Assembly (NCBI GenBank): GCA_963813345.1
Contig: CAWEYR010000010.1
Span: 1-64,000, forward strand
Length of the DNA stretch: 64,000 nt
Source of the DNA: CAWDDA01 sp963813345
Lineage (GTDB): Bacteria; Acidobacteriota; Blastocatellia; RBC074
Direction of reading: 5' to 3'
Part shown: positions 49,248 to 58,638 of the stretch, in pieces
Position numbering within the stretch: the first letter of the stretch is position 1
Layout: every line of letters begins with the position of its first letter
The notes under the pieces: model-generated
Database searches by the model: none
Seen by the model: the letters and a program-made list of their open reading frames with translations, nothing else
Told to the model about the DNA's origin: nothing
Translations under genes and position numbers: made by a program

Positions 49248-49455
49248 TTGATCTCCCTCGGGAGTAACGTTTGATAACGTCCTGCCACAACACGACGGTA
49301 GCGATAAGCTCTGATCAACATAGCTTGTTCATCCAATTCAAGACTAGTTGTTTCTATGTCTGACCAACCTGTTTGAAACGTTAGTGCACGCTTTTTAGAA
49401 GCGCGATTCATTTGTGTTTATGATGATTGTTATGTGATGGCAGGTAAGCTCAGCG

Positions 49456-49477
49456 AAAGCCAAATAATTGGCTTTTT
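49456..49477 (+). terminator. Terminator-like hairpin
   Basis: Perfect 8-bp stem AAAGCCAA/TTGGCTTT (49456-49463 with 49468-49475), loop ATAA, followed by TT to make TTTTT on the plus strand. On the minus strand it could end the PSD1-DUF1501 transcript, though the minus-strand T-run is only three bases. Confidence 0.55.
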
Positions 49478-49500
49478 CTCTGCGCCAGCAATGGAGTGCT

Positions 49501-49566
49501 ATGAAGCCGACACAGAATGCGACAACAATTACAACAAATAGTAACTGCAATGGCTGCTGGAGTTAG
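49501..49566 (+). CDS. Possible 21-residue peptide with CxxC
   Basis: ATG 49501 preceded by GGAG five bases upstream; product MKPTQNATTITTNSNCNGCW plus Ser, then TAG. Thr/Asn-rich with CNGC near the end. Downstream of a hairpin, on the strand opposite to all neighbours. No family recognised; such a short frame can arise by chance. Confidence 0.2.
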   Translation: MKPTQNATTITTNSNCNGCWS

Positions 49567-49584
49567 GCGCGCGCCGCGCGGTTT

Positions 49585-49604
49585 GAGTTCAAGCTTTAGC
49601 TTGC
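49585..49604. repeat. R3 half-element
   Basis: GAGTTCAAGCTTTAGCTTGC, the left arm of the R3 hairpin without its partner. Confidence 0.7.
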
Positions 49605-49648
49605 GAGGGCGCCGAAGGCGGCGGTTCAGGGCAGGGGCTTCGCGATGA

Positions 49649-51010
49649 CTAAACCAGAATATCTTTGACTACACGGCCGTGAACGTCAGTTAGCCGAAAG
49701 TCACGGCCCGCATAACGGAAGGTGAGTTTGGTGTGATCAAAGCCAAGAAGGTGCAGGATCGTCGCGTGGAAATCGTGGACATGAACTTCATTCTCGGCAA
49801 CGTTTGCGCCAAGATCGTCGGACTTGCCGTAAACAACTCCGCCTTTCGCTCCACCGCCTGCAAGCCATGAAGAGTAGACTTTATTGTAGTGACCACGGCC
49901 GGTTTTGCCCTCGGCAGTCGGGCTGCGGCCGAACTCAGTCGTCCAGACGACCAGGGTTTCATCGAGCATTCCACGCGATTTGAGATCTTTCAGAAGTCCG
50001 GCGATCGCTCCATCGATGTTACGCGCCAATGGCTCGTGCGTCTTCATGTCACCGTGTGCATCCCAGTTGTTTGAAGCGCCAACGTCGATAAGTTCGATGA
50101 ATCGCACTCCGCGCTCAGCAAGGCGCCGCGCCACGAGACACTGCCAGGCGAAACCCTTCGTGCTTCCCCGCTCCAGTCCATAAAGCTTAAGAGTGGCATC
50201 GGTCTCTTTTGACAAATCCAGAGCCTCCGGCATCTCCCTCTGCATCCCGAAGGCAGTTTCGTATGACTTGATGCGCGCGGTGAGATTCGGATCCGCGGCG
50301 CGTGTTGCGAGATGCCGCCGGTTGAACCGCTCGAGAAGCGTTAACTCGTGCTCCTGAATCTTTTCCGTCAAGGCTCGTCGCGTCAGGTTCGGAATCGGTT
50401 CATTACCTGGAAAGACGCGCGTGCCCTGGTATACCGCCGGAAGAAAATCTGAATCCCAAACCTGGCCGCCCGCATATGGAAGGTCTGGCGCGAGCACCAC
50501 GAACGCCGGCAGATTCTGATTCAACGTGCCAAGCCCGTAAGTCACCCAGGACCCCACACTCGGCCGTTTTACCGTCACCGAGCCTGAATGAATTCCCATT
50601 GTTGCCTGAAAATGGTCGTTGTGATCGCCGCGCATCGATCTTATGAGCGCGATGTCGTCCATGCACTCGCCCATCTTCGGAAACAGTTCGCTGACTTCGG
50701 TGCCGCACTTCCCTCTCGGTTTGAAGTCCCAGAGCGCAGGCAAATACCGCGTGTTGCCTTTTTCGTACTCTTCGCGAAGTCGAGGCTTCGGATCAAATGA
50801 GTCGACATGCGAAACACCACCGGTCATGAAAAGGAAAATGACTCGCTTCGCCTTGCCTGCGAAGTGAGGTGCCTTCGGAGCCAGCGGATTGTCCTCGCCG
50901 CGAGCCTCTGCCGATATTAGATGTGAAAAGACTGCAGGCATCATGACTGAACCGCAAAACAGCGACCGGATCATCTGCCGACGTGATGCATCGCAATCAA
51001 TATGACTCAT
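49649..51010 (-). CDS. DUF1501 domain protein with Tat-like signal
   Basis: 453 intact residues of a sulfatase-like alkaline-phosphatase-fold family common in Planctomycetes and Acidobacteria. The N-terminus has a twin-arginine-like motif (SRRQMIRSLF). Landmarks: AKRVIFLFMTGGVSHVDSFD, FPKMGECMDDIALIRSMRGD, HNDHFQATMGIHSG, SVGSWVTYGLGT, GVRFIELIDVGASNNWDAHG, ETLVVWTTEFGRSPTAEGKT and GRGHYNKVYSSWLAGGGAKG. It is 8 bases downstream of the PSD1 gene, the usual partner. The pair is often proposed to act on extracellular polymers, but biochemical proof is limited. Confidence 0.92.
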   Translation of the reverse strand: MSHIDCDASRRQMIRSLFCGSVMMPAVFSHLISAEARGEDNPLAPKAPHFAGKAKRVIFLFMTGGVSHVDSFDPKPRLREEYEKGNTRYLPALWDFKPRGKCGTEVSELFPKMGECMDDIALIRSMRGDHNDHFQATMGIHSGSVTVKRPSVGSWVTYGLGTLNQNLPAFVVLAPDLPYAGGQVWDSDFLPAVYQGTRVFPGNEPIPNLTRRALTEKIQEHELTLLERFNRRHLATRAADPNLTARIKSYETAFGMQREMPEALDLSKETDATLKLYGLERGSTKGFAWQCLVARRLAERGVRFIELIDVGASNNWDAHGDMKTHEPLARNIDGAIAGLLKDLKSRGMLDETLVVWTTEFGRSPTAEGKTGRGHYNKVYSSWLAGGGAKGGVVYGKSDDLGANVAENEVHVHDFHATILHLLGFDHTKLTFRYAGRDFRLTDVHGRVVKDILV

Positions 51011-51018
51011 GCTGATTC

Positions 51019-53666
51019 CTATTCGACGTAAAGAAACTCGTTACTGCTTAGCATCACCCTCATATAGCTCGAGAGCGCGGCGCGTGTCCGCCTGTCAGCC
51101 GGCACCTGTGTGGCGTTGAGATCTGTCTTTGCTTCAACAAGGTAGTCAGCTGCGAGTTTTTGTTCTTCGGGGGTCGCAGCCCGGCTAAAGGCGAGCAAAT
51201 ACGCGTAATTGATACGCTCACGAAGAGACTCGTAAGCAAGACCGACACGGACCGCAAGCAGGTCCGATTGCGTATGAACAAATGGATCGTTCATCAGATA
51301 TAACGCCTGAACTGGCGTGGTGCTGGCCGTCCTTGATGATGTCGGAGCATTCGTATCCGGTCCGTCAAACACTTCCATCAGAGGATGCTTCTTCAAACGC
51401 TGCTGCATCAGGTAGACGCTGCGCTTATTTGTTGGGTAGACGGCGAAAAACTGCTTATGCTGTGTATACTTCCAGTCGCGTTCCGGCGGGAAAGGATGCT
51501 CTCCGCCAGGGGTTTCATCGAGTCCCGCGGAAACCGCAAGCATGGCATCGCGAATCTCTTCCGCACTCAATCGCCGGCGCTCAAACTGCCAGAAATAGTT
51601 GTTACTTGCATCGATCGCTGCATTGTGTGCGTCTGGAGTCGCTGCAAGCTGATAGACGTGCGAAGTCATGATCAGCCGGTGCATCGCTTTCACGGAATAT
51701 CCGCTCTTCACAAAGCGCGACGCAAGATGATCGAGAAGCTGCGGGTTTACCGGCGGTTCTCCGCGCGATCCAAAATCATTGAGTGTCCGGACGATGCCCT
51801 TACCAAAGTGCCAGGACCAGATGCGGTTTACCATTACACGCGCGGTCAATGGGTTCTTTGCATCTGAAAGCCAACCCGCAAGATGGTCGCGACCACTGCT
51901 CTTACAGTCCGCGGGCACCTTCTGCCCTCCAAGCACCTCGAGAAATCCCCGCGGGACTTCGTCACCGAGGTTCTTGGGATCACCCTTTCGATGAATTTTC
52001 ACGTTGGCCGGACGCCCATCAACTACTGCGTAGGCCTTTCCGATCCCCGGATTGCGTTCACCAAGTTCTGCGAACCGCGCTTTGACCGACGCCATTTCAG
52101 CATCGATCTCCTGATCAGTGCGCGTCGAGAGCCTGGGTATGGACCAGTTCATCGCGTCACGATCATAGTCAGCTGCGCGCGATTCGACAGGTGGCGCGAC
52201 CGGAGCTTTTGGAGTGACGGAGTCGTTGGGAGCACCGGCCTCCGGCCGGCCAACCGGCGGGACGACGCTGTTCCCAATGCTTGCAGTCGCCTTCTCAGCC
52301 GCAGCTTTTGCATCCTTTTCTTTCTGTGCGCGGTTGCGTGCCGCGATTCCCTTTTCAGCAGTCAGTTGTTCCTTCCTGTCATCCAGATCGGTCAACTGTC
52401 TCTGCCACTTCTCAAAATCCTCAGCACGCTTGCCGGACGCGAGTGGAACCATATCGGCCGCATGTGGATAGATTTCAGCACCAGGGAACGCATAGCGCGA
52501 ACTATTAAAGATGCCGTAAAGAGCGTAGTAATCACTGGCAAGTATCGGATCGAACTTGTGATCATGACAGCGCGCACAGCTCGTGCTCAGGCCAAGAAAC
52601 GCTCTGCCAACGTTGTCGATCGTATCATCAATCGTAAGGTTGAATTCCTTGTTGCGAGAGCCGAAACGTCGTGAAAGCGCCAGATACCCGGTGGCGACGA
52701 TCTTTTCGTTCCGGTCAGCTTCGTCTTTCGCAGGGAGTAGATCTCCGGCTATCTGTTCACGAATGAACTGGTCGTACGGCTTGTCCTCATTGAACGACTT
52801 GATGACATAGTCTCGATACCGATACGCAGCCTTGATCGGAAAGTCGGAATTGTCTCCGGCAGTATCCGCATAGCGGACCACGTCGAGCCAGTGGCGACCC
52901 CAGCGTTCGCCATACCGCGGCGACGCGAGCAGCCGATCGACGAGTTTCGCGAATGCTTGCGGCGACGTGTCCGCAAGAAACGCCTCAACATCTTCCGGAG
53001 TTGGCGGAAGCCCCGTCAAGTCAAAGGTCGCGCGCCGGATCAACGTTCTCTTGTCCGCCGTGCGAACAGGTCGCAACCCTTTCTCTTCGAACCTGGCAAG
53101 AATGAAGTGATCGACAGAAGTGCGAGCCCAGGTCTTGTTGCGCACGCTCGGCAGCGCAGGATCCGTCACCGGCTTGAACGACCAGAACTCGCGGGCAGCA
53201 GCCATGTCCGACGCCTTGTTGCTGCTGGATTGCTGCTGCTGTTGCTGCTGCTCTTTCTTGACACGCGGATCTGGCGCGCCCATCTTGATCCACTCCTCAA
53301 AGTCAGCGATCAGCGGGTCCTTGAGTTTTTCGACGGGCGGCATCTGGAGTTTTGCGTCGGCATAGCGGATTGCCTTGATGAGCATGCTCTTCTCGAGATC
53401 GCCGGGAACGACGGCGGGCAGTCCAGAAGCGCCGCCTTTCAACATTCCTTCACGCGAGTCGAGGCGCAGATTGCCTTGAGGCTTTCCTGCGGCGCCGTGA
53501 CACATCAGACAATTCTCTTCCAGGATCGGGCGGATCTTCTTCTCGAAAAACTCGATGCCTTCCTTCGTGGGCTCAGGGTTCTGCGAAGAAACAGACTCGA
53601 GGCCCACACCGCAACAGAAGAGTCCGACCACTACCAGGGCGACTACTTTGCTCATTCTGTTAGCCA
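51019..53666 (-). CDS. PSD1 protein with planctomycete cytochrome c domain (DUF1549/DUF1553)
   Basis: Start set at ATG 53664-53666 (MANRMSKVVALVVVGLFCCG), giving a signal peptide; an in-frame TTG lies upstream. Haem-binding CLMCH at residues 53-57 in the PSCyt1 domain, with RLDSREGMLKGGASGLPAVV and an MPPVEKLKD segment; a run of seven glutamines near 145; DUF1549 region (RTSVDHFILARFEEKGLRPV, RRATFDLTGLPPTPEDVEAF, SPRYGERWGRHWLDVVRYAD, ARCHDHKFDPI); DUF1553 region (PRGFLEVLGGQ, ARVMVNRIWSWHFGKGIVRT, RRRLSAEEIRDAMLAVSAGL). Residues about 465-485 (VVPPVGRPEAGAPND) are encoded by an R5 palindrome. Cotranscribed with the DUF1501 gene. Confidence 0.92.
52226..52277. repeat. R5 palindrome inside the PSD1 coding region
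   Basis: TTGGGAGCACCGGCCTCCGG at the left pairs at its ends with TGTTCCCAA at the right, with GGCCGGCC in the centre. The 52 bases are read in frame as part of a Pro/Ala linker (PPVGRPEAGAP). Same family as 24025-24058, 32788-32942 and 56851-56926. Confidence 0.8.
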
Positions 53667-53676
53667 TTTGGGCGGC

Positions 53677-53682
53677 ATTATA
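53677..53682 (-). promoter_or_regulatory. Candidate -10 element for the PSD1 operon
   Basis: TATAAT on the minus strand, 10 bases before the ATG at 53666, with TTGGAA about 16 bases further upstream. The transcript would have only a few leader bases. Confidence 0.4.
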
Positions 53683-53707
53683 CAATGAAAAGGCTCGCTT
53701 CCAACCA

Positions 53708-53727
53708 CAAGCTAAAGCTTGAACTCG
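53708..53727. repeat. R3 half-element overlapping the end of miaA
   Basis: CAAGCTAAAGCTTGAACTC; on the minus strand it encodes the last residues EFKL and the TAG stop of MiaA. Confidence 0.75.
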
Positions 53728-54656
53728 AACCCTGCAACAATCTCTTCGGCACTCCGCTGAATCTCTTTTTCAAAGCCGAACCCGCTAAGCCAATAAGTGT
53801 CAGGTTGCTTTCGCCACCAGGTCCACTGTCGCTTGGCGTAATGCCTCGTATCCAGCTTCATCTGTTCGATAGCACTCTCAAGCGACCGCGACCCGCGCAA
53901 ATACTCTACAATTCGCCGATACCCGTGAGCGCTGAATGCCTTGGCATCATGCGGGACTCCATTCGCCATCAACTGCTCAACCTCTCCGACGAGCCCTCTT
54001 TTTACCATCTCGTCTGCACGGCGGTTGATCCTTTCATACAGCTTTTCACGCGGCGGTTCGAGCACGAGATAACGCAGCCGCGAACCTTCCGCCGTCACGG
54101 TCCTCGGAGTGGTTTCCTGCCAGACTGATAAGGGAATGCGCGATGAGAAATAGACTTCAAGAGCACGCAGGATTCGCGGTGTATCGCGCACCGCATACGT
54201 GGCCGCGAGACGCGGATCAACCTTCGCGAGCATGTGATGCAGATGCCCGGCGCCGTGACGTGCTGCAATTGCGCTCAATCGCGCGCGTAGCCCTTTGTCG
54301 ATTTCGCTGGTATCACAGAATCGAGTTGCGAGCGCCTTCAAATAAAATCCCGTTCCACCAACAAGAAATGCTCGCGACCCGCGTGATTCAATCTCGGCAA
54401 TCTTTTCTCTGGCTGCATCAGCCCAGGCGACGGCAGTAAAATTCACTGTCGGGTCAACAATATCGATGAGATGGTGTGGGATCCCTTGCTGTTCGTCCGC
54501 GGGAACCTTGGCGGTGGCAATATAGATTCCGCGATAGACCTGAATGGAATCGCAATTGATGATCTCGCCGTTGAACCGGCGGGCGAGCGCTATTCCGAGA
54601 TCACTCTTGCCAGAAGCTGTTGGTCCGACTATTGCAAAGAGTGGGGCAGAGGTCAC
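53712..54656 (-). CDS. miaA: tRNA dimethylallyltransferase
   Basis: Adds the dimethylallyl group to A37 of tRNAs reading UNN codons. 314 residues from GTG 54654-54656; this start makes a 4-base GTGA overlap with the preceding small reading frame and gives the family-normal length, whereas an in-frame ATG far upstream would add about 53 unrelated residues. Motifs: P-loop LFAIVGPTASGKSDLGIAL at 5-23, INCDSIQVYRGIYIATAK, GIPHHLIDIVDPTVNFTAV, FLVGGTGFYLKAL, RDTPRILRALEVY, and YAKRQWTWWRKQPDTYWL. The C-terminal residues and stop come from an R3 element. Confidence 0.93.
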   Translation of the reverse strand: MTSAPLFAIVGPTASGKSDLGIALARRFNGEIINCDSIQVYRGIYIATAKVPADEQQGIPHHLIDIVDPTVNFTAVAWADAAREKIAEIESRGSRAFLVGGTGFYLKALATRFCDTSEIDKGLRARLSAIAARHGAGHLHHMLAKVDPRLAATYAVRDTPRILRALEVYFSSRIPLSVWQETTPRTVTAEGSRLRYLVLEPPREKLYERINRRADEMVKRGLVGEVEQLMANGVPHDAKAFSAHGYRRIVEYLRGSRSLESAIEQMKLDTRHYAKRQWTWWRKQPDTYWLSGFGFEKEIQRSAEEIVAGFEFKL

Positions 54657-54742
54657 TGGGGAAGGGTCAGCCACCGATATAAGGCCACTATCAGAATCAG
54701 CGTCAGCAGCAGCCACGCTCCGAGCAGTTGATTTCGCGACAT
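54653..54742 (-). CDS. 29-residue single-pass membrane peptide between dsbD and miaA
   Basis: ATG 54740-54742, stop TGA 54653-54655. Product: MSRNQLLGAW, then a hydrophobic stretch LLLTLILIVALYRW, then LTLPQ. One transmembrane helix with a positively charged N-terminal end, so probably N-in. It starts 18 bases after the dsbD stop and overlaps the miaA GTG start by 4 bases, so translation is coupled. No family recognised. Composition and position look like a real small gene rather than chance, but it is short. Confidence 0.5.
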   Translation of the reverse strand: MSRNQLLGAWLLLTLILIVALYRWLTLPQ

Positions 54743-54759
54743 CACGAAACGGGCGTTCG

Positions 54760-56819
54760 CTATCGCGACGCCACTTGATTGAACCGGCTCGCTCCTGCCT
54801 GGAGAAATGAGACAAACTCGTCGCGATTCCGCGTCAGACCAGGAAACTGACCGAGTTCATTCCCTTCAGGATCGAGAATCACGTAGAGCGGAAGGGCGAC
54901 TGTCATGAATCTGGTCTCCTGCAATTGCCCGTTGCGCTCGTCTTCAGGCGTTTCGCGATCAGTGAAAAGCTCGACAAGTACGAACCGGTCAAGCTCCTTC
55001 TTTACCGGCGCAAGCGGAAACATGTTTTGCTCCATCCATCGGCAATTCGTGCAGGTCACGCCGGTGAAATTCAGAAAGATCGGTTTCTTTTCGAGCCGCG
55101 CCCGCGCGAGGCCTTCATCATAGCTTTCGATCCATTTCCCTGCCGGAGCAGCAGACGCTTCCACCCGCGGATGTAAAACCAATCGTCGGTGTCGCAGTAT
55201 CGGGTGGCAAAAATGCGTCGAGTTCTCCCAGCTTTCCTCCGAAGAGACCGGTGAGCAGATAGAAAGCCATCGCCAGAAAGAATGTCGCCGAGAGCATTCT
55301 CGCTACGCCAAGCCGCTCGAGCTTTGTGTCATAGGGAAGCTGGAACTTTCCGAGCAGATAGATTGCCGTGATGATCGCCAGGGCTACCCAGGCCGCAAGC
55401 ACCATAGTCCGTGAAACGGTCTGCCACCCCCATACCAGATCTGACGTTGCTCAAGAACTTGAAGGCGGCTGCGATCTCGAGAAATCCCATGACCACCTTG
55501 ACCGAATTGAGCCACCCACCGGATTTGGGAAGTGAATGCAGCCATCGCGGGAATAACGCCAGCAGGAAAAATGGAGATGCAAATGCTGTCGCGAAGGCGA
55601 ACATTCCAATCGCAGCCCAGAACCATTCACCCTGCGTTGCGGCAACCAGAACTGTGCCTACAAAGGCTGCAGTGCATGTAAACGATGTCAGCGTAAACGT
55701 CAGCCCCATGAGCAGCGTCGCGGCCAGCGAGCTGCCACCCTGCGCTCGTGAATCCAGCTTTGAAAGCCAGCTTGATGGCAAACGAATCTCAAACATCCCA
55801 AAGAGATTGAGCGCAAAGACGACGAAGAGCGCCGTCAAAAAGAGATTCATCCACGGGCTGGCGGCTACGCGATTGATGCCTGCAGGACCTGCTATCAGTG
55901 TCAGCAGCAATCCGAGTCCGGTAAACGTGAAAATGATTCCAAAGCAATAGATAAGCGCCTGACCGACCGCGGCTCTCGGGCTTTCGTTTTCGCGCTTGGT
56001 AAAGAACGAGACGGTGATCGGGATCATCGGAAAGACGCACGGAGTGAGCAGTGCAATGAATCCAAACCCCAGCGCGAACCATATGTAGCTCATCAACCCA
56101 CGCGATCTCAGGTCGCGCGCCGAGGGCACCTGCGAGTTTGCAGAGATCTGCGTATCAGTTCCGGCAGCAACCTGAGGAGTCACACTCGGACTGGCACTCG
56201 GACTCGGGCTCGCCATGACGTCCGGAGTCGCAGAGACGGCTGCCCCGGAAGGAGTGGGCGAAGCTTCACGTTTGACTGGCGAGGGCGAAGTTGTAGGCGA
56301 TACCTGGGGACGGCCGGCAACAGCAACACCGGCAGCACCCGCTGCGGCAATCTTTACGTCGCTCTCAACCGTGATCGTCTTTGGCCGCAGACATCGTTCA
56401 GAATCACACACCTGAAATGTGACTTTCGCAGCAACCTTTTGCGGACCTGGAGCCGCTGTCGAAGCTACAGCAAAAGGAATCGAGAACGTAGCTGAACCGT
56501 CAAAGGTCTCGGTATCGATTTGAAAGTTGGGATCGAACTTAACCTTTGGCTTCGGCTGAGCCGCGTTGCCAGCCTGAGTAAAGATATCGTTGTCTTCGAG
56601 CTTGAGCTTCAGCGCACGCGGAGGTGGCGGCTGAGTGAGCGAGTAGACGTGCCAACCCTCGTCGAGATTTATCGTGAGCTTAAGTGTGCCCTTCCCTCCC
56701 GCCTTGATCTCGCCGGGTTCAACCTTTGTCGTCCAGGTCGCAGGATTCAGATTCCCCTGCGTAAATCCCAGGGCAAGAAGCGCCCCAAGTATTAAGACAT
56801 GTCGTCGAATCGAGTGCAT
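54760..56819 (-). CDS. dsbD: Thiol:disulfide interchange protein DsbD, frameshifted
   Basis: Carries electrons from cytoplasmic thioredoxin to periplasmic thiol proteins. Signal peptide MHSIRRHVLILGALLALGFT; alpha domain with the redox pair in VCDSERCLRPKTITV; a long Pro/Ser/Thr linker (about 185-235); membrane beta domain with Cys in LLTPCVFPMIPITVSFFTK and LTSFTCTAAFVGTVLVAAT; gamma thioredoxin domain with FTGVTCTNCRWMEQNMFPL. Frame changes near 55410 and 55170; all three domains are otherwise complete, about 686 residues. It could supply reductant to the TlpA-like protein at 25.7 kb (inference). The small membrane peptide and miaA follow. Confidence 0.9.
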
Positions 56820-56850
56820 CAGCAGGCTATCTTAACATACGGCGAACGCC

Positions 56851-56926
56851 CCTGGGAGCGCTGGCGTCTCGCCGGCGCGTTACTCTGTAATCACGCGCCA
56901 GGCGAGAGGCGCCAGGCGCTCCCAGG
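56851..56926. repeat. R5 palindrome between dsbD and ETF-QO
   Basis: CCTGGGAGCGCTGGCGTCTC (left, from 56851) pairs with GAGAGGCGCCAGGCGCTCCC (right, to 56924). It ends 6 bases before the stop codon region of the ETF-QO gene. Confidence 0.85.
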
Positions 56927-56931
56927 GTTGG

Positions 56932-58638
56932 CTAAAGGTTAATGTAATTGGGCCCACCGCCGCCTTCAGGGGTTACCCAGTCGATGATCTGATAGGGGTC
57001 CATGATGTCGCAGGTCTTGCAATGAACGCAGTTTGAAAAGTTGATCTTCGGTCTGCGGCCCCCATCGACCACTTCAATCTCATAAACGGCAGCAGGACAA
57101 AAGTGCTGGCAGGGATTGGCGTATTCTTTCGTGCATCGCTCGATGCAAATGCTCAGGTCCAGCACCTTCAAATGTGGCGGCTGGTCTTCATCATGTTCGG
57201 TCCCTGAGCGGTAAACATCGCTGACTTTGTCGAACGTCAGCTTGCCGTCGTACTTCTGAGGTCTTGGAGCGGGAACGTCGGTAACATCCGTGGGCGTCCA
57301 GCCATAGACGTCTTCCAGCTTCAGCATGCGCTCGTGACCGGCCTCGGCCTTGAGGTCGCCTCGGAGCCCATGCCCTTTTGTGAGGTATTGGAAACCGGCC
57401 TCGACCAGACCCAGGAATCGACCGTGATCGAACGCCTGATGAAAGTTTCGCACTTCGTAGAGCTCCTTCTCGACGAAGCTCTCCTTAACAAGGTCCCTGA
57501 ACTTCTCAAGTTGCCTGTCGTCATACCGCTCGGCAATAAGCGCTTCGAGGATGGCCTCGGCCGCAAGCATTCCGGACTTCATCCCCATATGAATCCCCTT
57601 AAGCTTTTGAGAATTCAAAAAGCTCGCCGAATCTCCAATGATGAGAAACCCGTCGCCGTAATATTTCGGCTGAGAAAAGTACCCACCTTCCGGAATCGCC
57701 TTGGCGCCGTAATGAAGCATCCGGCCGCCTTCGAGCATCTTCGCAATCGCAGGATGCAGTTTGAACCGTTGAAACAGTTGATGCGGATCGGTGAAGGGAT
57801 TCTGATAGTCGAGTCCGACAACGACACCGATATCCAGGAGGTCGTTCTGCATTCCGTAGACGAATCCACCTCCGAAGGTATCAGCCGGAAGAGGATATCC
57901 AAGCGTATGCATCACAAATCCCGGCTTTACTCGTCCCTTCGGAAGCTCCCAGACTTCCTTCACGCCCGCTGCGTACACCTGCGGATTGCGGTCCTTGTCG
58001 AGACCGAGCTTTTCAACGAGCTTCTTCGTCAGCGAGCCTCGCGCACCTTCTCCCAGGACAGTCACCTTCGCGAGAATGTCGGCACCGGGTGTGTAATTGC
58101 TCTTCTCTTCGCCTTCTCTGTTGATTCCCTTGTCTCCGGTCCTGACTCCGATGACACGGTCGCCTTCATAGAGGAGTTCTGCTCCGGGAAACTCAGGCAG
58201 GATCATTACATCAGCTTCTTCAACAATGGGGCCAAGCCAGCGGATAACCTTGTTGAGTGAAACGACGTATTTGCCGTGGTTCTTGAGAGGAGGAGGAATG
58301 ATTGGCAGCTTGAGCTTGCGCTTCTGTGTGAGAAACGAAACGTCCTCTTCGACTACCTCGGATTCAAGCGGCGCACCCCGTTCCTTGAAATCAGGAATCA
58401 GCTCGGCCAGCGGGCGGATGTCCATGACCGCGCCCGAAATGATGTGCGACCCTATCTCACGGCCTTTCTCGATGACCGCTATGCTGATCTCACCGAGAGG
58501 CTTGGTACCCCTGCTCTCAGCATGAGCGTTGTGCTCGTTGATCAGCTGGCGAAGACGAAGGGCACCCGCGAGTGACGATGGTCCTGCGCCTACAAAGAGA
58601 ACATCAACCTCGAGGACATCTCGATCAGTGGTTGTCAT
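56932..58638 (-). CDS. Electron transfer flavoprotein-ubiquinone oxidoreductase
   Basis: Membrane-associated enzyme passing electrons from ETF (fatty acid and amino acid oxidation) to quinone. 568 intact residues. FAD motif VDVLFVGAGPSSLAGALRLR at about 8-27; GAVMDIRPLAELIPDFKERG; ATVLGEGARG-like KVTVLGEGARGSLTKKLVEK; membrane-surface region YFSQPKYYGDGFLIIGDSAS; C-terminal 4Fe-4S cluster with CIERCTKEYANPCQHFCPAA-type spacing and NCVHCKTCDIMDPYQIIDWV. Its ATG overlaps the etfA stop by 4 bases (ATGA), so all three ETF genes form one operon. Confidence 0.95.
   Translation of the reverse strand: MTTTDRDVLEVDVLFVGAGPSSLAGALRLRQLINEHNAHAESRGTKPLGEISIAVIEKGREIGSHIISGAVMDIRPLAELIPDFKERGAPLESEVVEEDVSFLTQKRKLKLPIIPPPLKNHGKYVVSLNKVIRWLGPIVEEADVMILPEFPGAELLYEGDRVIGVRTGDKGINREGEEKSNYTPGADILAKVTVLGEGARGSLTKKLVEKLGLDKDRNPQVYAAGVKEVWELPKGRVKPGFVMHTLGYPLPADTFGGGFVYGMQNDLLDIGVVVGLDYQNPFTDPHQLFQRFKLHPAIAKMLEGGRMLHYGAKAIPEGGYFSQPKYYGDGFLIIGDSASFLNSQKLKGIHMGMKSGMLAAEAILEALIAERYDDRQLEKFRDLVKESFVEKELYEVRNFHQAFDHGRFLGLVEAGFQYLTKGHGLRGDLKAEAGHERMLKLEDVYGWTPTDVTDVPAPRPQKYDGKLTFDKVSDVYRSGTEHDEDQPPHLKVLDLSICIERCTKEYANPCQHFCPAAVYEIEVVDGGRRPKINFSNCVHCKTCDIMDPYQIIDWVTPEGGGGPNYINL

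Larger units (their letters stand above)
49248..49648. other. 401-base intergenic region between receptor 3 and the DUF1501 gene
   Basis: Holds the receptor 3 leader, a hairpin followed by T residues (49456-49477), a tiny possible reading frame (49501-49566) and an R3 fragment (49585-49604). The rest is A/T-rich with no recognised feature. Confidence 0.6.

Noticed and set aside
54656..54815. Upstream ATG at 54815 as miaA start
   Set aside because: It would add about 53 residues with no similarity to MiaA and bury the coupled small frame; the GTG gives the normal length.
57334..58260. 308-codon plus-strand frame
   Set aside because: Antisense to ETF-QO, whose motifs are complete.
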